Source: Ryuthela nishihirai
Taxonomy: Eukaryota > Arthropoda > Arachnida > Araneae > Heptathelidae
Direction: 5' to 3'
Assembly: GCA_038380435.1 (NCBI GenBank)
Contig: JAWZYU010000005.1
Location: 37,160,001 to 37,224,000, forward strand
DNA length: 64,000 nt
This document shows, piece after piece, positions 20,273-29,815 of the stretch. Made by a program: the position numbers and the translations under genes. Each line of letters starts with the position of its first letter. Position 1 is the first letter of the stretch. The notes below the pieces were generated by a model. That model searched no databases. It saw nothing but the letters and a program-made list of their open reading frames with translations, and was not told where the DNA came from.

Positions 20273-21659
20273 GAATAAGAAGAACTCTTGTATCTGTAGC
20301 GAATTTTTCCCTCCACTTCCTTTAGTCTTGCCGGTTTTAAATAGTCGCCATTATGTCACTGCGACTCCTAATTTGCTGGCAGTTTGGTTTTCCGCACGAG
20401 ACATGGAATCATTGGCTAACGGCAACCATTCTGTTGGGTTCCTATGAGCGAAGTCTGTTATGAAATGTTTAATGTAATCATAATTTAATTTAAACGATAA
20501 TGATAATGTCAATCAAGAAATGTCATAAATTAATCTATTAACGCATATATAAGTCAAATTAACACTGGAATAAAAGAGAAATAAAATGCTACGCATTCCA
20601 CCAAATGATGTTTAATAAATCTCTAAAAATTTGGGCTTAAGATCAGGTCTCAATATATAAAAATAATCCATAAAATTGAGACGGAAAGCTTTGCCTTAAA
20701 GTTTAAGTGTACCGGTCATTAAAAAGGAACCACTGACATCAGCATACGACAAGCAATTTTTTAAAATAATTTTTGGGGCGAATAATCCTTGCCAATTTAG
20801 CGAGCCTTTACCAAATATCAATATGTGATGATCTCTATTCTACTTGTCTAAAATATCAAATAAAATTCAAGTATAAGTAAGATATTTGAAGTAAGTTTTC
20901 ATTTTTTATAAAAAAAATTATTTTATATAATTAAGTCAATTTAAAACTGTAATATCTCAGGGGAGGGGAAGTGCGGTCAAAGAGGCGGTGGCTGCAAATA
21001 GCTATACTCCACTGAAAATGTTTAAAAACGGAATAGAAAACTATTGAAACATATATATATATTACAGATATTTTGCAAAAAATATTCTTAAGGACCAATG
21101 AAATGGAGAGGAAATCAATATCTCCTTTCTGTCACCATCATATGTACAAGGCGAGGGTGACTATTAATGAATTTGCAACCATACACGATGGCAATGTTTC
21201 TGGAGGGCACAAAGAGAAATCGAAAGTGTGGTGAAAAGGCCAAAACAGAACACTTCGACTATCTTCAAGGTTAATGGCCCTTTCCTCTAATTCTGTATTC
21301 CACTCCCAAATTACGCCACCTACGAATGCATAGTTCCGTCTCCAAGTGTTTAAGCTGATCACAGGGAATTGCAGTATACTGGGATTTTCGGTCTATTGTA
21401 ATTGCCCTGTTTTCCTTCTGCGTTAATGGACACTTAGCCCACACAGCTCTTATCTGACGATCACAAATTCCTTTTTCTGAGGGCCAATTACGAGGAAGGC
21501 GGTTAAGGTAGTTGCTCTATATTTCACACAAGTATCTAAGAATATCATATAAGAAAAATCTGAAATTTATGAACAAAAAAAGAGTGCATACAAAATCGTT
21601 TTTTTTTCGTTGACTGTTACGTTTTATTGTTATAAATATTTTGAAAATCTTTGGTTGGT
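20273..21659. other. AT-rich stretch without recognised features
   Basis: No gene or repeat recognised. Frames at 20235-20447 (plus) and 21138-21362 (minus) are short and have no motif. A duplicated ATCTTTGGTTGGTGGTTGG-like word near 21646-21676 precedes the next SINE. Confidence 0.4.
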
Positions 21660-21866
21660 GGTTGGAAAATCTTTGGTAGCCCTGAGCGACACATTTTTGC
21701 ACACAATGGGCTAAATGGCCAGGTCACAAGGACAAGAAGGCTCAGAGAAGGTTTGGGGAAGGGACCCACTGGAACGGCTGTTGAGAGACAGATGGTGGCC
21801 TCTCGTCAAGGCCATCCACCGTGTTCTTTAACGTGCACAGGGTATGACTCTTCTGCACACGGGCCA
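21660..21866 (-). mobile_element. SINE-M copy 11, truncated at a LINE junction
   Basis: The 3' half of a SINE-M in minus orientation (CCCTGAGCGACACATTTTTG ... CTGCACACGGGCCACT). It stops at 21866, where LINE coding sequence begins. The missing tRNA half is not found on the far side of the LINE, so the junction involves a deletion or a chimeric insertion. Confidence 0.88.
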
Positions 21867-21868
21867 CT

Positions 21869-22618
21869 TTGGCAAATGATGTTGATGAGATGAACTCTTT
21901 CATTCAAGCTGTTGATGAGACTAGTAATAGAGTAAGTTTGGTTATAAATATAGAGAAATTTGAAGTAATGAAAATTGGTCAGGCAGGCTGTGATTCAGTT
22001 AATCTGAATGGCTGCACTCTTAAGAAGGTGTCACAGTTTAATTATCTTGGGAGCTATGTAACAGATACTGGTGATGTGCAGCATGAGATTAACAGACGGA
22101 TAGGGATTGCTGCCGGGACTTTTAAGAAACTATGGAGAGTGTGGAGAAATAGGCGTATACACCTAAAGACTAAAATTAGACTGTATAATAGTTTGGTTCT
22201 TTCTAGGGTTAGTTATGGTAGTGAAACTTGGACACTTTGTAAACAAGATAACAGGAAACTAGATGCTTTTGATTCCAGATGCTTACGCAGTATCTTGGGC
22301 ATTAGGTGGTTCAACTTTGTAACTAATGATGAGGTTAGGCAAAGGAGTCTGCAACCTCCTTTAAACAGCATATTGTGCAGAGAGAGACTCCGTTGGTTTG
22401 GCCATGTTGCCCTTATGGATAATTATAGATTGGCGAATAGAGTTATGAACAGTGTGCCTAAAGGCCTCAGAAAGAAGGGGAGACCTAGGATGCGGTGGGC
22501 AGACAATGTCAAACAGGACCTTGTTAGAATTGGTGTGCAGTGGCCAGATGCAGTAGATATAGCTCAGGATAGACTTGCTTGGAAAACTAAATTGCATGGT
22601 CTGGTTGGACCTCCGTAG
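21869..22618 (+). CDS. C-terminal part of a LINE reverse transcriptase (truncated)
   Basis: This is the longest open frame in the window, 249 codons with no internal stop. The start LANDVDEMN (just before and at the first ATG) looks like a decayed YxDD catalytic box, followed by SLVINIEKFEVMKIG, which matches the 'GLxIN..KTE' region. After that come SQFNYLGSYV (residues about 56-65), HEINRRIGIAAGTFKKLW, a thumb-like region with VLSRVSYGSETWTLCKQDN, DAFDSRCLRSILGIRW, RERLRWFGHV, and GLRKKGRPRMRWADNV near the end. This order is standard for the C-terminus of RTE-like 'endonuclease-reverse transcriptase' proteins. The endonuclease and most of the polymerase are missing, so the peptide cannot copy RNA. 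The SINE joins directly upstream, and the ATG is probably fortuitous. Confidence 0.85.
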   Translation: MANDVDEMNSFIQAVDETSNRVSLVINIEKFEVMKIGQAGCDSVNLNGCTLKKVSQFNYLGSYVTDTGDVQHEINRRIGIAAGTFKKLWRVWRNRRIHLKTKIRLYNSLVLSRVSYGSETWTLCKQDNRKLDAFDSRCLRSILGIRWFNFVTNDEVRQRSLQPPLNSILCRERLRWFGHVALMDNYRLANRVMNSVPKGLRKKGRPRMRWADNVKQDLVRIGVQWPDAVDIAQDRLAWKTKLHGLVGPP

Positions 22619-22635
22619 CCCATGGCTGCTTGAGA

Positions 22636-22700
<65 letters not shown>
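22636..22700 (+). repeat. (GAT)n microsatellite, LINE tail
   Basis: About 21 uninterrupted trinucleotide units form the end of the RTE-like fragment. The SINE-L head (GGCCGAGTGG) begins at the next base. Confidence 0.95.
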
Positions 22701-22701
<1 letters not shown>

Positions 22702-22900
22702 GCCGAGTGGTTAGCGTGCTTGGCTACTGATCTAAACGACCTGGGTTCGAGCCCGGGTTAAGGCATGGCTGTTTGTGTCGTTTTTCTGCTGAGGACCTGC
22801 CATCCTCTCAAACCTTCTACTATGGCATATAAACTGACAGGCTCCTGTCAGACCTCTGTGGCAAGCAGCTGCTTGAGAGGGTATTTATTTTTTTTATTTA
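22701..22900 (+). mobile_element. SINE-L copy with complete head
   Basis: The best SINE-L in the window. The A-box region is GGCCGAGTGGTTAGCGTGC, as in tRNA-Leu/Ser genes, and the B box is GGTTCGAGCCC. The body has TTTCTGCTGAGGACCTGCC, CTATGGCATATAAACTGACA, GGCTCCTGTCAGACCTCTG and GCAAGCAGCTGCTTGAGAGG, with a GTATTTATTTTTTTT end. It follows the LINE tail without any spacer. Confidence 0.93.
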
Positions 22901-25324
22901 GCATGCTTCTCAATAACTTTCTTTACAAGCGCCCTCGGCGGTGTCTCTTCCTTCTAAGGGAAACTTCACGAGTGACATATAATAAGCCAGTTCAAGCTCG
23001 TAATTACGAGATAACTTTCAGAGAGGCTGGTAAAAGCCAACAAATTATCATCTCTTAGAGAAGCGGCGTGGCGGCGACAAATAGCACTAACTCACGTGGG
23101 GAAACCAGATCAGATAAATTCGACCCTTACCTCGTTCTTCTCAGGTAGGTGCAAAGAAGATGCAGTTCGTTTGCCGTTCTGCTGCAGTTAGTTCGTGCGC
23201 CACAGGTATAGTTTTGCATCCTTGCTGATCAGTCTTCAGCTACACTTCGCATACATGCACTTGTCCTGATCCGCTCTTTCGACTCACAGGAAGGAGTTGC
23301 CACACGTTCTCCTACCTTGCTGTTCAGAATCGAAATGAATTCTTGCACGCTTTTTTTGTCTCACCTTCTCTCAACTCTTGGCAGAAAGATCACCCACCGG
23401 CTACTTGTGGCCACTGTTCATTGGCAGAGTAGGTCGAGGTGCGAATCCCCTATCTATCTGGCATGGTTTGTTTACAACAAAAGGTCACATAGGCCCCCTG
23501 CCATCTGGGATCCACCAGACCATGCTGCAGAACTTCTGTTCGGTAACAGGGTTCTTCCTTGTGGCTGGACTGGACACCAAAATGGAGGTAATGAAAAAGG
23601 CACTAGTTGCTGGTGATGATGGCGGCGGATTTCCGCGTAAAACCGTCGTGTCTACATTTTGAAACAAATGTCAGCAAAGCATACTTATCCCCCTTAAGGG
23701 GGAGGGGGAGGCAGTGGTGGCAAAGGTCCTGGGCCTGGCGAGGGGTGGACGAAATAATTTCACTCTCTGATCTGGTTCCCATATTTGCTGGGTCGAATGT
23801 CTTTGGTTTCTCAGTCCGTTAGTGATGAGGCATGAAACAGTACTACCAAAGAAGGTCTAAGGAGAAGAAGGCTAGCTTCGCACAAGCGTAAGTGGCGCCA
23901 TTCTGCGGAATTTTGCCGAAGCTGAACATGGCATATTGATGTGCAGGCACATAAACAACTGTAAGGCGCGATCTGCGCATGCACAGTGCAATCATTTTAG
24001 CCCACTGGAGCTATGGTTTGTCTTACTCTTGGTATGTTTATTGCGATTTAATCAGTCTTTCAACCTGTCTAACACCCATGGCTGTTTGGCACAGTGGTAG
24101 CTGACCCTAAAATTATTCAATGAGTATTTTAACCCGTTCAGGAGTACATTTTACGATAAGTGGAAAAGCCGTTGTAGGTTTATTTTGAGTAATTTTGCAG
24201 AGTTTTTAAAATTAATATGTAAATTAATACATTTTATCATCTTGCGAATATATATAAGTCAATGTATGTTGCAGGTTTGTGTTCCCTGGAGCATATCAAT
24301 GTATATAGATTTCTGCACTTTGCACTAATAGTGTAATTCTTTTTTTATGGTTGATACGGGAAGTGCTTACTGCCATGTGTTGAACATTTATACAAGTAAA
24401 AAACTCGATATGATATTTATGGAAAATATCTACAATTTTATAAAATATAAAACATAGAATATGTTATCGTGCATTAACTTATAAATCTCAATTTATTATA
24501 ATATATTAAATATTGTAGAGCGTTCAAAATATTAAAATTTTCTTCTTCAGCATAACTACTACCTGTTTTACAAAATTGGATTTTATTAAGGAAAATAATT
24601 TTGATTACTCTTTGTTATTTTCTCTCTAAACGAAAAGGAAATTATGATTGTACCTCACGAAGGAAATGAACATTTTTCAGAGTCAAAGTGTATGTAAAAT
24701 TAATCAATTAAGTGTAAGCAATTGAAAACCTAGCTCAGCAGTGGAAAAATTATGCAGGGAACAAGCTCCTCTCCCTGGCAGGTGGCTTCACTGCAATGCA
24801 CGAATTTGCCTTGTTTAGAGGGCGCTGCAATCGAAAAGTTTACATTACGCCTATGGAAGCTGGCTCTCTTCTCCCTTAGACACTCCTTGGTACTACCTGC
24901 TTTTAGTCAGGGAGAAGTGTTCCTTTGACAGGCAGTGTCCTGGGCTGGCCCCATGGGGCAGGCAGCATACACGCACATTTTTCGTTGATCCAGGTAGTGT
25001 TTGTCTCTTGTGGTGTAGCACCACAGTCCGCTGTGTCTCCAAAGTCTGGTGGCAGGTTCGGGGTAAGCCGTCTATGCCCGTGACCATCCTGGGCTGAGCC
25101 TCCCTCCAGTCTTCTGGTTAGCAGCTGTCTCTATTGTGGTGGATTTTTCCCAGCAGCATGTGAAATAAAAAGAGAAACGAGGAGGGTCAGTTCTGGTATT
25201 CCCCTATGTTTGCTATTTACAATATAGCATTTCATTGTCCTTTAACTGCCACATGTCCACGAAACTCCAATCTTTTTTATTATCCTCTATCTATTACTAT
25301 CCCGTTATGCAGAGGGCCTGTGGT
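22901..25324. other. Long unassigned stretch
   Basis: No gene recognised in 2.4 kb. The parts 23100-23860 and 24770-25180 are richer in GC and carry several short overlapping frames (such as 23317-23616 and 23378-23662) without motifs. They may be remnants of an LTR element or of a host sequence. The middle (24120-24720) is very AT-rich. A tRNA-like word GGCACAGTGGTAGCTGACC occurs near 24087 with no B box after it. Confidence 0.35.
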
Positions 25325-25336
25325 CCCTATCACTTC

Positions 25337-25620
25337 TTTCCCCGCTCTGCCCATGGTCAGTAGGGGACACCGATGGGCTTGGAAAGGCCGCCGTCCGTCG
25401 GATGGGACGTTAAGCCGTTGCCCCGTGTGCGGGAGAGCCATACCCTGTGCACGTTAAAGAACACGCTGGATGGCCTTGACGGGAGGCTGCCATCTGTCTC
25501 CCAACAGCTGTTCCAGTGGGTCCCCTCCCCCAACCTTCTCTGAGCCTTTGGGGTCCATGTGACCTGGCCATTTAGCCCATGGTGTGCAAAAAAGTGCCGC
25601 TCAGAGGTAAAACAACCCAA
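25337..25620 (+). mobile_element. SINE-M copy 12, 5'-truncated with target-site duplication
   Basis: Starts inside the body at CCCGCTCTGCCCATGGTCAG and runs to the normal tail GTAAAACAACCCAA. CCCTATCACTTC (25325-25336) and CCCTACCACTTC (25621-25632) are its duplicated target. This shows that the head was missing when it inserted and was not removed later. Confidence 0.93.
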
Positions 25621-25632
25621 CCCTACCACTTC

Positions 25633-26633
25633 ACCATCATTTAGTGTTCACAATAATTTTTCACTGTTCCAAAAAGTCTATACTTCAAACAAGGCACTCT
25701 TTCCATTTCATCGTGTCACTGCCTAAACGTTTACACAATTTAGCTCGCATTATGGTACAACAGGTGCTACAACACAATCTGATTAGGTGCTAGGCTTCAA
25801 TCTTGGGATCATTACGATTGTTCATCAAAACATTGACATCAACTTCGACAACATGTTACAACTTTGCGTGATCCCTTTAAAATTATACCTTCTGACAGTT
25901 ACACAATCTATCTTATTTGCTCACTTCAACTGACTCTGTACAATCTAGCATCACAGAATTCCTCTTCCGTTATAACAACTGCAATTCGCTATCTCCTAAT
26001 TTTCTGAGTCCCCCTGAGTGGTATCGTGCAATCTCCCTGGGATAGGGATGAGTGTGTGGGAGACGGACGCCGATCTGCCAATGGTTCTTAGCGGCAATCG
26101 CCACCTGAGTGTCGGTGAGCCCCACAATCGGATCCAGTAAAGTGACTCATAGATAGCAGCACAGGGTGTGCCAGGTAAAGGAGGGGCTAGGCAGAGGATC
26201 TGCCAGATCCAGGGAGAGTCAATCCAACCGGCACTCAGTGACCCCCTCACGCATCTCATTAGTGTTGCTCAGACCAGCTCAGAGAACGCGTAGAAGATGA
26301 CACGGGGACGGAAGCACGCTGTGCCCTTGATTGTTCAGCAAGCGCTGCTGGGATGTGCTACCCAGAGACCTGTGCTGTGCTGCTTGATACATCACCTCAG
26401 CATACGTCCTTGCTCACTGCCATGGCAATGTATGGGACGGGAAGTTGTTCTGTTCAGTGTAGTTTGGGCCATCTCCTTTTGGTTGGTTGGGGGTCTGCCA
26501 CCAGCGGCGTCTTTCTCGAGGAGCACGCTGAGGAAGTAGAGGTAGGTTTTGGCGGGAATAGCTGCACTGCTCAATGATGCAGCGAGTTACTGTATCGGAT
26601 ATGTTCCATATTTAATATATTACTTCCAAGACT
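25633..26633. other. Unassigned stretch next to a gypsy relic
   Basis: No recognised gene. Frames at 25996-26259 (minus), 26297-26539 and 26353-26577 (plus) overlap in different phases and have no motif. Given its position downstream of the minus-strand integrase, 26000-26630 could belong to the 3' part of the same LTR element, but no LTR pair was found. Confidence 0.35.
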
Positions 26634-26775
26634 TGTGGGTTGAAATCCCAATCCTCTTCCAAGCTACGGCATGGGTCGTGGTGACCTGTGGGTTGAAATC
26701 CCAATCCTCTTCCAAGCTACGGCATGGGTCGGGGTGACCTGTGGGTTGAAATCCCAATCCTCTTCCAGCATTGGC
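26634..26775. repeat. 53-bp tandem repeat, about 2.6 units
   Basis: Units begin TGTGGGTTGAAATCCCAATC at 26634, 26687 and 26740. The first two are complete and continue with CCTCTTCCAAGCTACGGCAT. The spacing is exactly 53 bp. Confidence 0.92.
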
Positions 26776-26920
26776 GTTCTGGCCCACCTAAATGTCTCTC
26801 TGCCGCAGCGAATACGAGTGTGTCAGTAGCTGTACAGGGCATCCAATGGAGCAGCTGGGGTGTCCTCTGGGGCGCCCATGTTGGGTAGAGGAGGGCGCAC
26901 TACGGCGTGGGTCGGGGTGA

Positions 26921-27275
26921 TCTGGGGGTTGAAATCCCAATCCTCTTCCAATTTCTCTTCTCATCTCTCAATGCACTTTGGTGGTGTTACCATGGCTGTC
27001 TCCGGCTGGGGGATTTCCACTAGAAGGTGGACCCAGTGATCTGTGGGTTGAAATCCCAATCCTCTTCCAATTTCTCTTCTCATCTCTCAATACACTTCGG
27101 TGGTGTTACCATGGATGTCTCCGGCTGGGGGATTTTCACTAGAAGGTGGACCCAGTGATCTGTGGGTTGAAATCCCAATCCTCTTCCAATTTCTCTTCTC
27201 ATCTCTCAATACACTTCGGTGGTGTTACCATGGCTGTCTCCAGCTGGGGGTTTCCACTAGAAGGTGGGCCCAGTG
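26921..27275. repeat. 119-bp tandem repeat, three units
   Basis: Units start at 26921, 27040 and 27159 with the same TGTGGGTTGAAATCCCAATC core as the neighbouring 53-bp array. They then differ from that array: TTTCTCTTCTCATCTCTCAA, GGTGGTGTTACCATGG and TCCACTAGAAGGTGG. Units 1 and 2 are exactly 119 bp and differ at a few bases. The block is next to the decayed gypsy integrase and may be part of that element. Confidence 0.92.
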
Positions 27276-27289
27276 CTTCTGTAATTTTG

Positions 27290-28265
27290 TTAAGCGGTCC
27301 ATGTGCACAATTTTGATCTGGTGGGGGTTCATAACCAGAGCCAGTTTGAAGTTGATGGTCATCACTTATTGCATCACGTGCCATGGCCCCATGGATAACT
27401 TGGAAAGCTTCCAGGTATTTCAGTGTGACACCCAAGGGCTATCTATATAAAAAGACTAGGTCACCCATCTTGATATCTTTATCAACTGCCACCTTCTGCT
27501 GCTGCCGTTCTTGTTGTTCCGCAGCCGCTTCCAAATTCTTTCTTACAACATCATAAGCCCAATTCAGCTGTTGGACCAGCTGTTCCCCATAACTGCGGGT
27601 ATTATCGTTGGTGGGCAGGTCTTTGGCATGCCATAGTTAATAAGGAAGGGCTATGTCTCTGCTGTACAGCAGATAATACGGGGTTTCCTGGATAGAGCAG
27701 TGGGTGGCTCTGCAATAGGCCATCAGCACAAATGGTAAATATTCGTCCCACAGATGATTCCATTCAGCTACTAGGTGGGACAAGATGGAGGTGATAGATT
27801 TATTCAGTCGTTCCACAGCCCCGTTCGCAGATGGGTGGTAGAAACTGGTATTTTGCTTGACGATCTGAAGTCTGTTGAATACTTCGGTCATTATGCAGCT
27901 GGTAAAATTGCTGGTGTTGTCGCTAATCACGGTGGTGGGGATACCATGTCTTGATACGACATCCTCGAAAAAAACCAGGCTATGGATTCTGTCAACTGGT
28001 CAGGCAGAGCTTACAGTTCTGACCACTTGGTGAAATAGTCGATCACGACTAGGATGTACTTGTTGCCCCTTTGCATAAGGGGTAAGGGGCCTAGTATGTC
28101 CATTCCTACTTGCTGGAAGAACTGATTAGTCAGTTCTTCCAGCAAGTCTTCTTTTTTTCCATGTATCTCCTTATCTGCAAACATGATACGCAAGTCTGGA
28201 CATAGTTCCTCACATCATTATACATGCCGTGCCAGAAATATTCAGCCTTTACTCAGTGAAGGGTC
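27290..28265 (-). pseudogene. Ty3/gypsy-type integrase, decayed
   Basis: Reading the minus strand from 28265 there is a zinc-finger-like piece (AEYFWHGMYNDVRNYVQTCV, with a second Cys shortly after). It is followed in another frame by the catalytic core: QQVGMDILGPLPLMQRGNKY, then VVIDYFTKW (first Asp), VISDNTSNF (second Asp; usually SDNG), and HPSANGAVERLNK with the Glu. This fits the DDE integrase of gypsy-type LTR retrotransposons, which joins element DNA to the chromosome. A C-terminal part with KMGDLVFLYR lies near 27455. There are clear breaks: a frame change before the core next to a perfect hairpin, a stop right after the first-Asp segment, a frameshift about 50 bases later and further stops. 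It is dead. Neither reverse transcriptase nor LTRs were seen. Confidence 0.85.
28108..28147. repeat. Perfect 18-bp hairpin within the integrase relic
   Basis: ACTTGCTGGAAGAACTGA (28108-28125) and its exact reverse complement (28130-28147) flank a TTAG loop. It lies between the zinc-finger part and the core of the integrase pseudogene, at the place where the reading frame changes. Confidence 0.95.
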
Positions 28266-28359
28266 TTCTGTTAAATAATGAAATAAACTAGACTATTCAA
28301 TATCTTCTAATAAATCAGCACTTTGACGTCGATTCAAATTTTACAGGAAAAATTGTCTT

Positions 28360-28432
28360 GAGCTGCGTGGGATACGAACCCACGACCTCCTGATAACATG
28401 TCAGGTGCTCTGGATCACTGAGCTACCGGCCA
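28360..28432 (-). pseudogene. tRNA-like sequence, Thr-type anticodon, probably a pseudogene
   Basis: The 73-nt minus-strand sequence folds with a perfect D stem (GCTC/GAGC), anticodon stem (CCTGA/TCAGG) and T stem (GTGGG/CCCAC), and the B box GGGTTCGTATCCC is good. The anticodon loop CATGTTA would read TGT (Thr). Two facts argue against function: the acceptor stem pairs at only about four of seven positions, and loop position 33, almost always T, is A. It may be a tRNA pseudogene or the head of another SINE family. It ends about 60 bp outside the large inverted repeat. Confidence 0.6.
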
Positions 28433-28499
28433 CCGATCAAGATCTCTTCTAATTAACACTATGAACATTTCTATTAAGTCCCATATAGGCGAGTAGTTT

Positions 28500-28690
28500 A
28501 TTCACAACCGACCGTTCCCCCTTTGCACAGTGCTTTCCCCCCCTATGTCGCAATCGTCCACGTTGTCTTCTTGACTTGGACCCCCTATGTCGCAATCGAC
28601 CGGAAATTGGCCCGTGTTGGTCCACGTTGCCTTCTGAACTTTGACCCCTATGTTGCAATCAACAGGAAATTGACCCTGGCGTAGCAACTG
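28500..28690. repeat. ~65-bp imperfect repeat at the outer edge of the left arm
   Basis: The word CCCCTATGTCGCAATCG (with variants) recurs at about 28540, 28583 and 28645, followed by segments such as GGAAATTGGCCC and CACGTTGTCTTCT. A related copy (CCCCTATGTCGCAACCGACC) lies at 30537. The mirrored copies are at about 42661-42851 in the right arm. Confidence 0.75.
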
Positions 28691-28779
28691 TCGTGGTATT
28701 AATAATTCATAATTAATAAATCATAATTAAAAATTCCTCCCCCTTTTAACCCCTGGTGATATCTAGTTTTTAACTCTAA

Positions 28780-29815
28780 TTTTAAGTCCTCCTTCTCGAA
28801 TAGTCTCGATTTTTCTTTATTTCAGACTCGCCTTTTATTTTAAAACCTCGATTTTGCAAACCCCCTGGTTGACCTATATTTTAACCTCCCCCCTCTCGAA
28901 TAGTCTCGATTTTTCTTTATTTCAGACTTACCTTTTATTTTAAAACATCGATTTTGCAAACCCCCCTGGTTGACCTATATTTTAAGCTCCCCTTCTCGAA
29001 TAGTCTCGATTTTTCTTTATTTCAGACCCCCCAATGGTTGACTTATATTTTAAACCCTCCACTTGCAAACCCCCTGGTTGACCTATATTTTAAGCCCTAC
29101 CTATATTTTAACCTCCCCTCTCGAATAGTCTCGATTTTTCTTTATTTCAGACTTACCTTTTATTTTAAGCCCTCTTCATAGACCCCATCCCTCTGGTTGA
29201 CCTATATTTTAAGCTCCCCTTCTCGAATAGTCTCGATTTTTCTTTATTTCAGACCCCCCAATGGTTGACTTATATTTTAAACCCTCCACTTGCAAACCCC
29301 CTGGTTGACCTATATTTCAAGCCCTACCTATATTTTAACCTCCCCCCTCTCGAATAGTCTCGCTTTTTCTTTATTTCAGACTTACCTTTTATTTTAAGCC
29401 CTCTTCATAGATCCCACCCCTCTGGTTGACCTATATTTTAAGCTCCCCTTCTCGAATAGTCTCGATTTTTCTTTATTTCAGACCCCCCAATGGTTGACTT
29501 ATATTTTAAACCCTCCACTTGCAAATCCCCTGGTTGACCTATATTTTAAGCCCTACCTATATTTTAAGTCATGGATTTTGCAAACCACATGGTTGACCTA
29601 TATTTCAGACTCACCTTTTATTTTAAAACCTCGATTTTGCAAACTCCCTGGTTGACACACCTATATTTTAAGCTCTCCTTCTCGAATAGTCTCGATTTTT
29701 CTTTATTTCAGACTCACCTATATTTTAAACCCTGGTTTTTGCAGACCCTCCTGGTTGACCTATATTTTAAACCCTACCTATATTTTAAGCCCCCTCCTTC
29801 CCTCGGATTACAAGT
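28780..29815. repeat. AT-rich minisatellite array, left arm
   Basis: Built from two alternating words: TGGTTGACCTATATTTTAAG-like units of about 24 bp and CTCGAATAGTCTCGATTTTT followed by CTTTATTTCAGAC. They form higher units of roughly 220-240 bp, with at least four blocks of CCCCAATGGTTGACTTATAT or a near relative. The right arm carries the same array (41758-42560) with one block fewer. Confidence 0.9.

Larger units (their letters stand above)
21867..22700 (+). mobile_element. RTE-like LINE 3' fragment with trinucleotide tail
   Basis: A 5'-truncated non-LTR retrotransposon: a 249-codon end of the reverse-transcriptase frame, a very short 3' untranslated part (AGCCCATGGCTGCTTGAGA) and a (GAT)n tail to 22700. 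Short-repeat tails and minimal 3' regions are typical of the RTE group. Confidence 0.78.

Noticed and set aside
23317..23822. Group of overlapping frames of 70-99 codons
   Set aside because: They overlap in three phases and on both strands, share no motif with known proteins, and are explained by locally higher GC with fewer stops.
25357..25629. Recurring ~85-90 codon frames reading GCFTSERHFFAHHGLNGQ...
   Set aside because: The same frame appears at many places (19718, 25357, 44799, 45690, 57711, 59056) because it is the antisense of the SINE-M body. Copies differ by stops and shifts, and the SINE is a non-coding pol III element.
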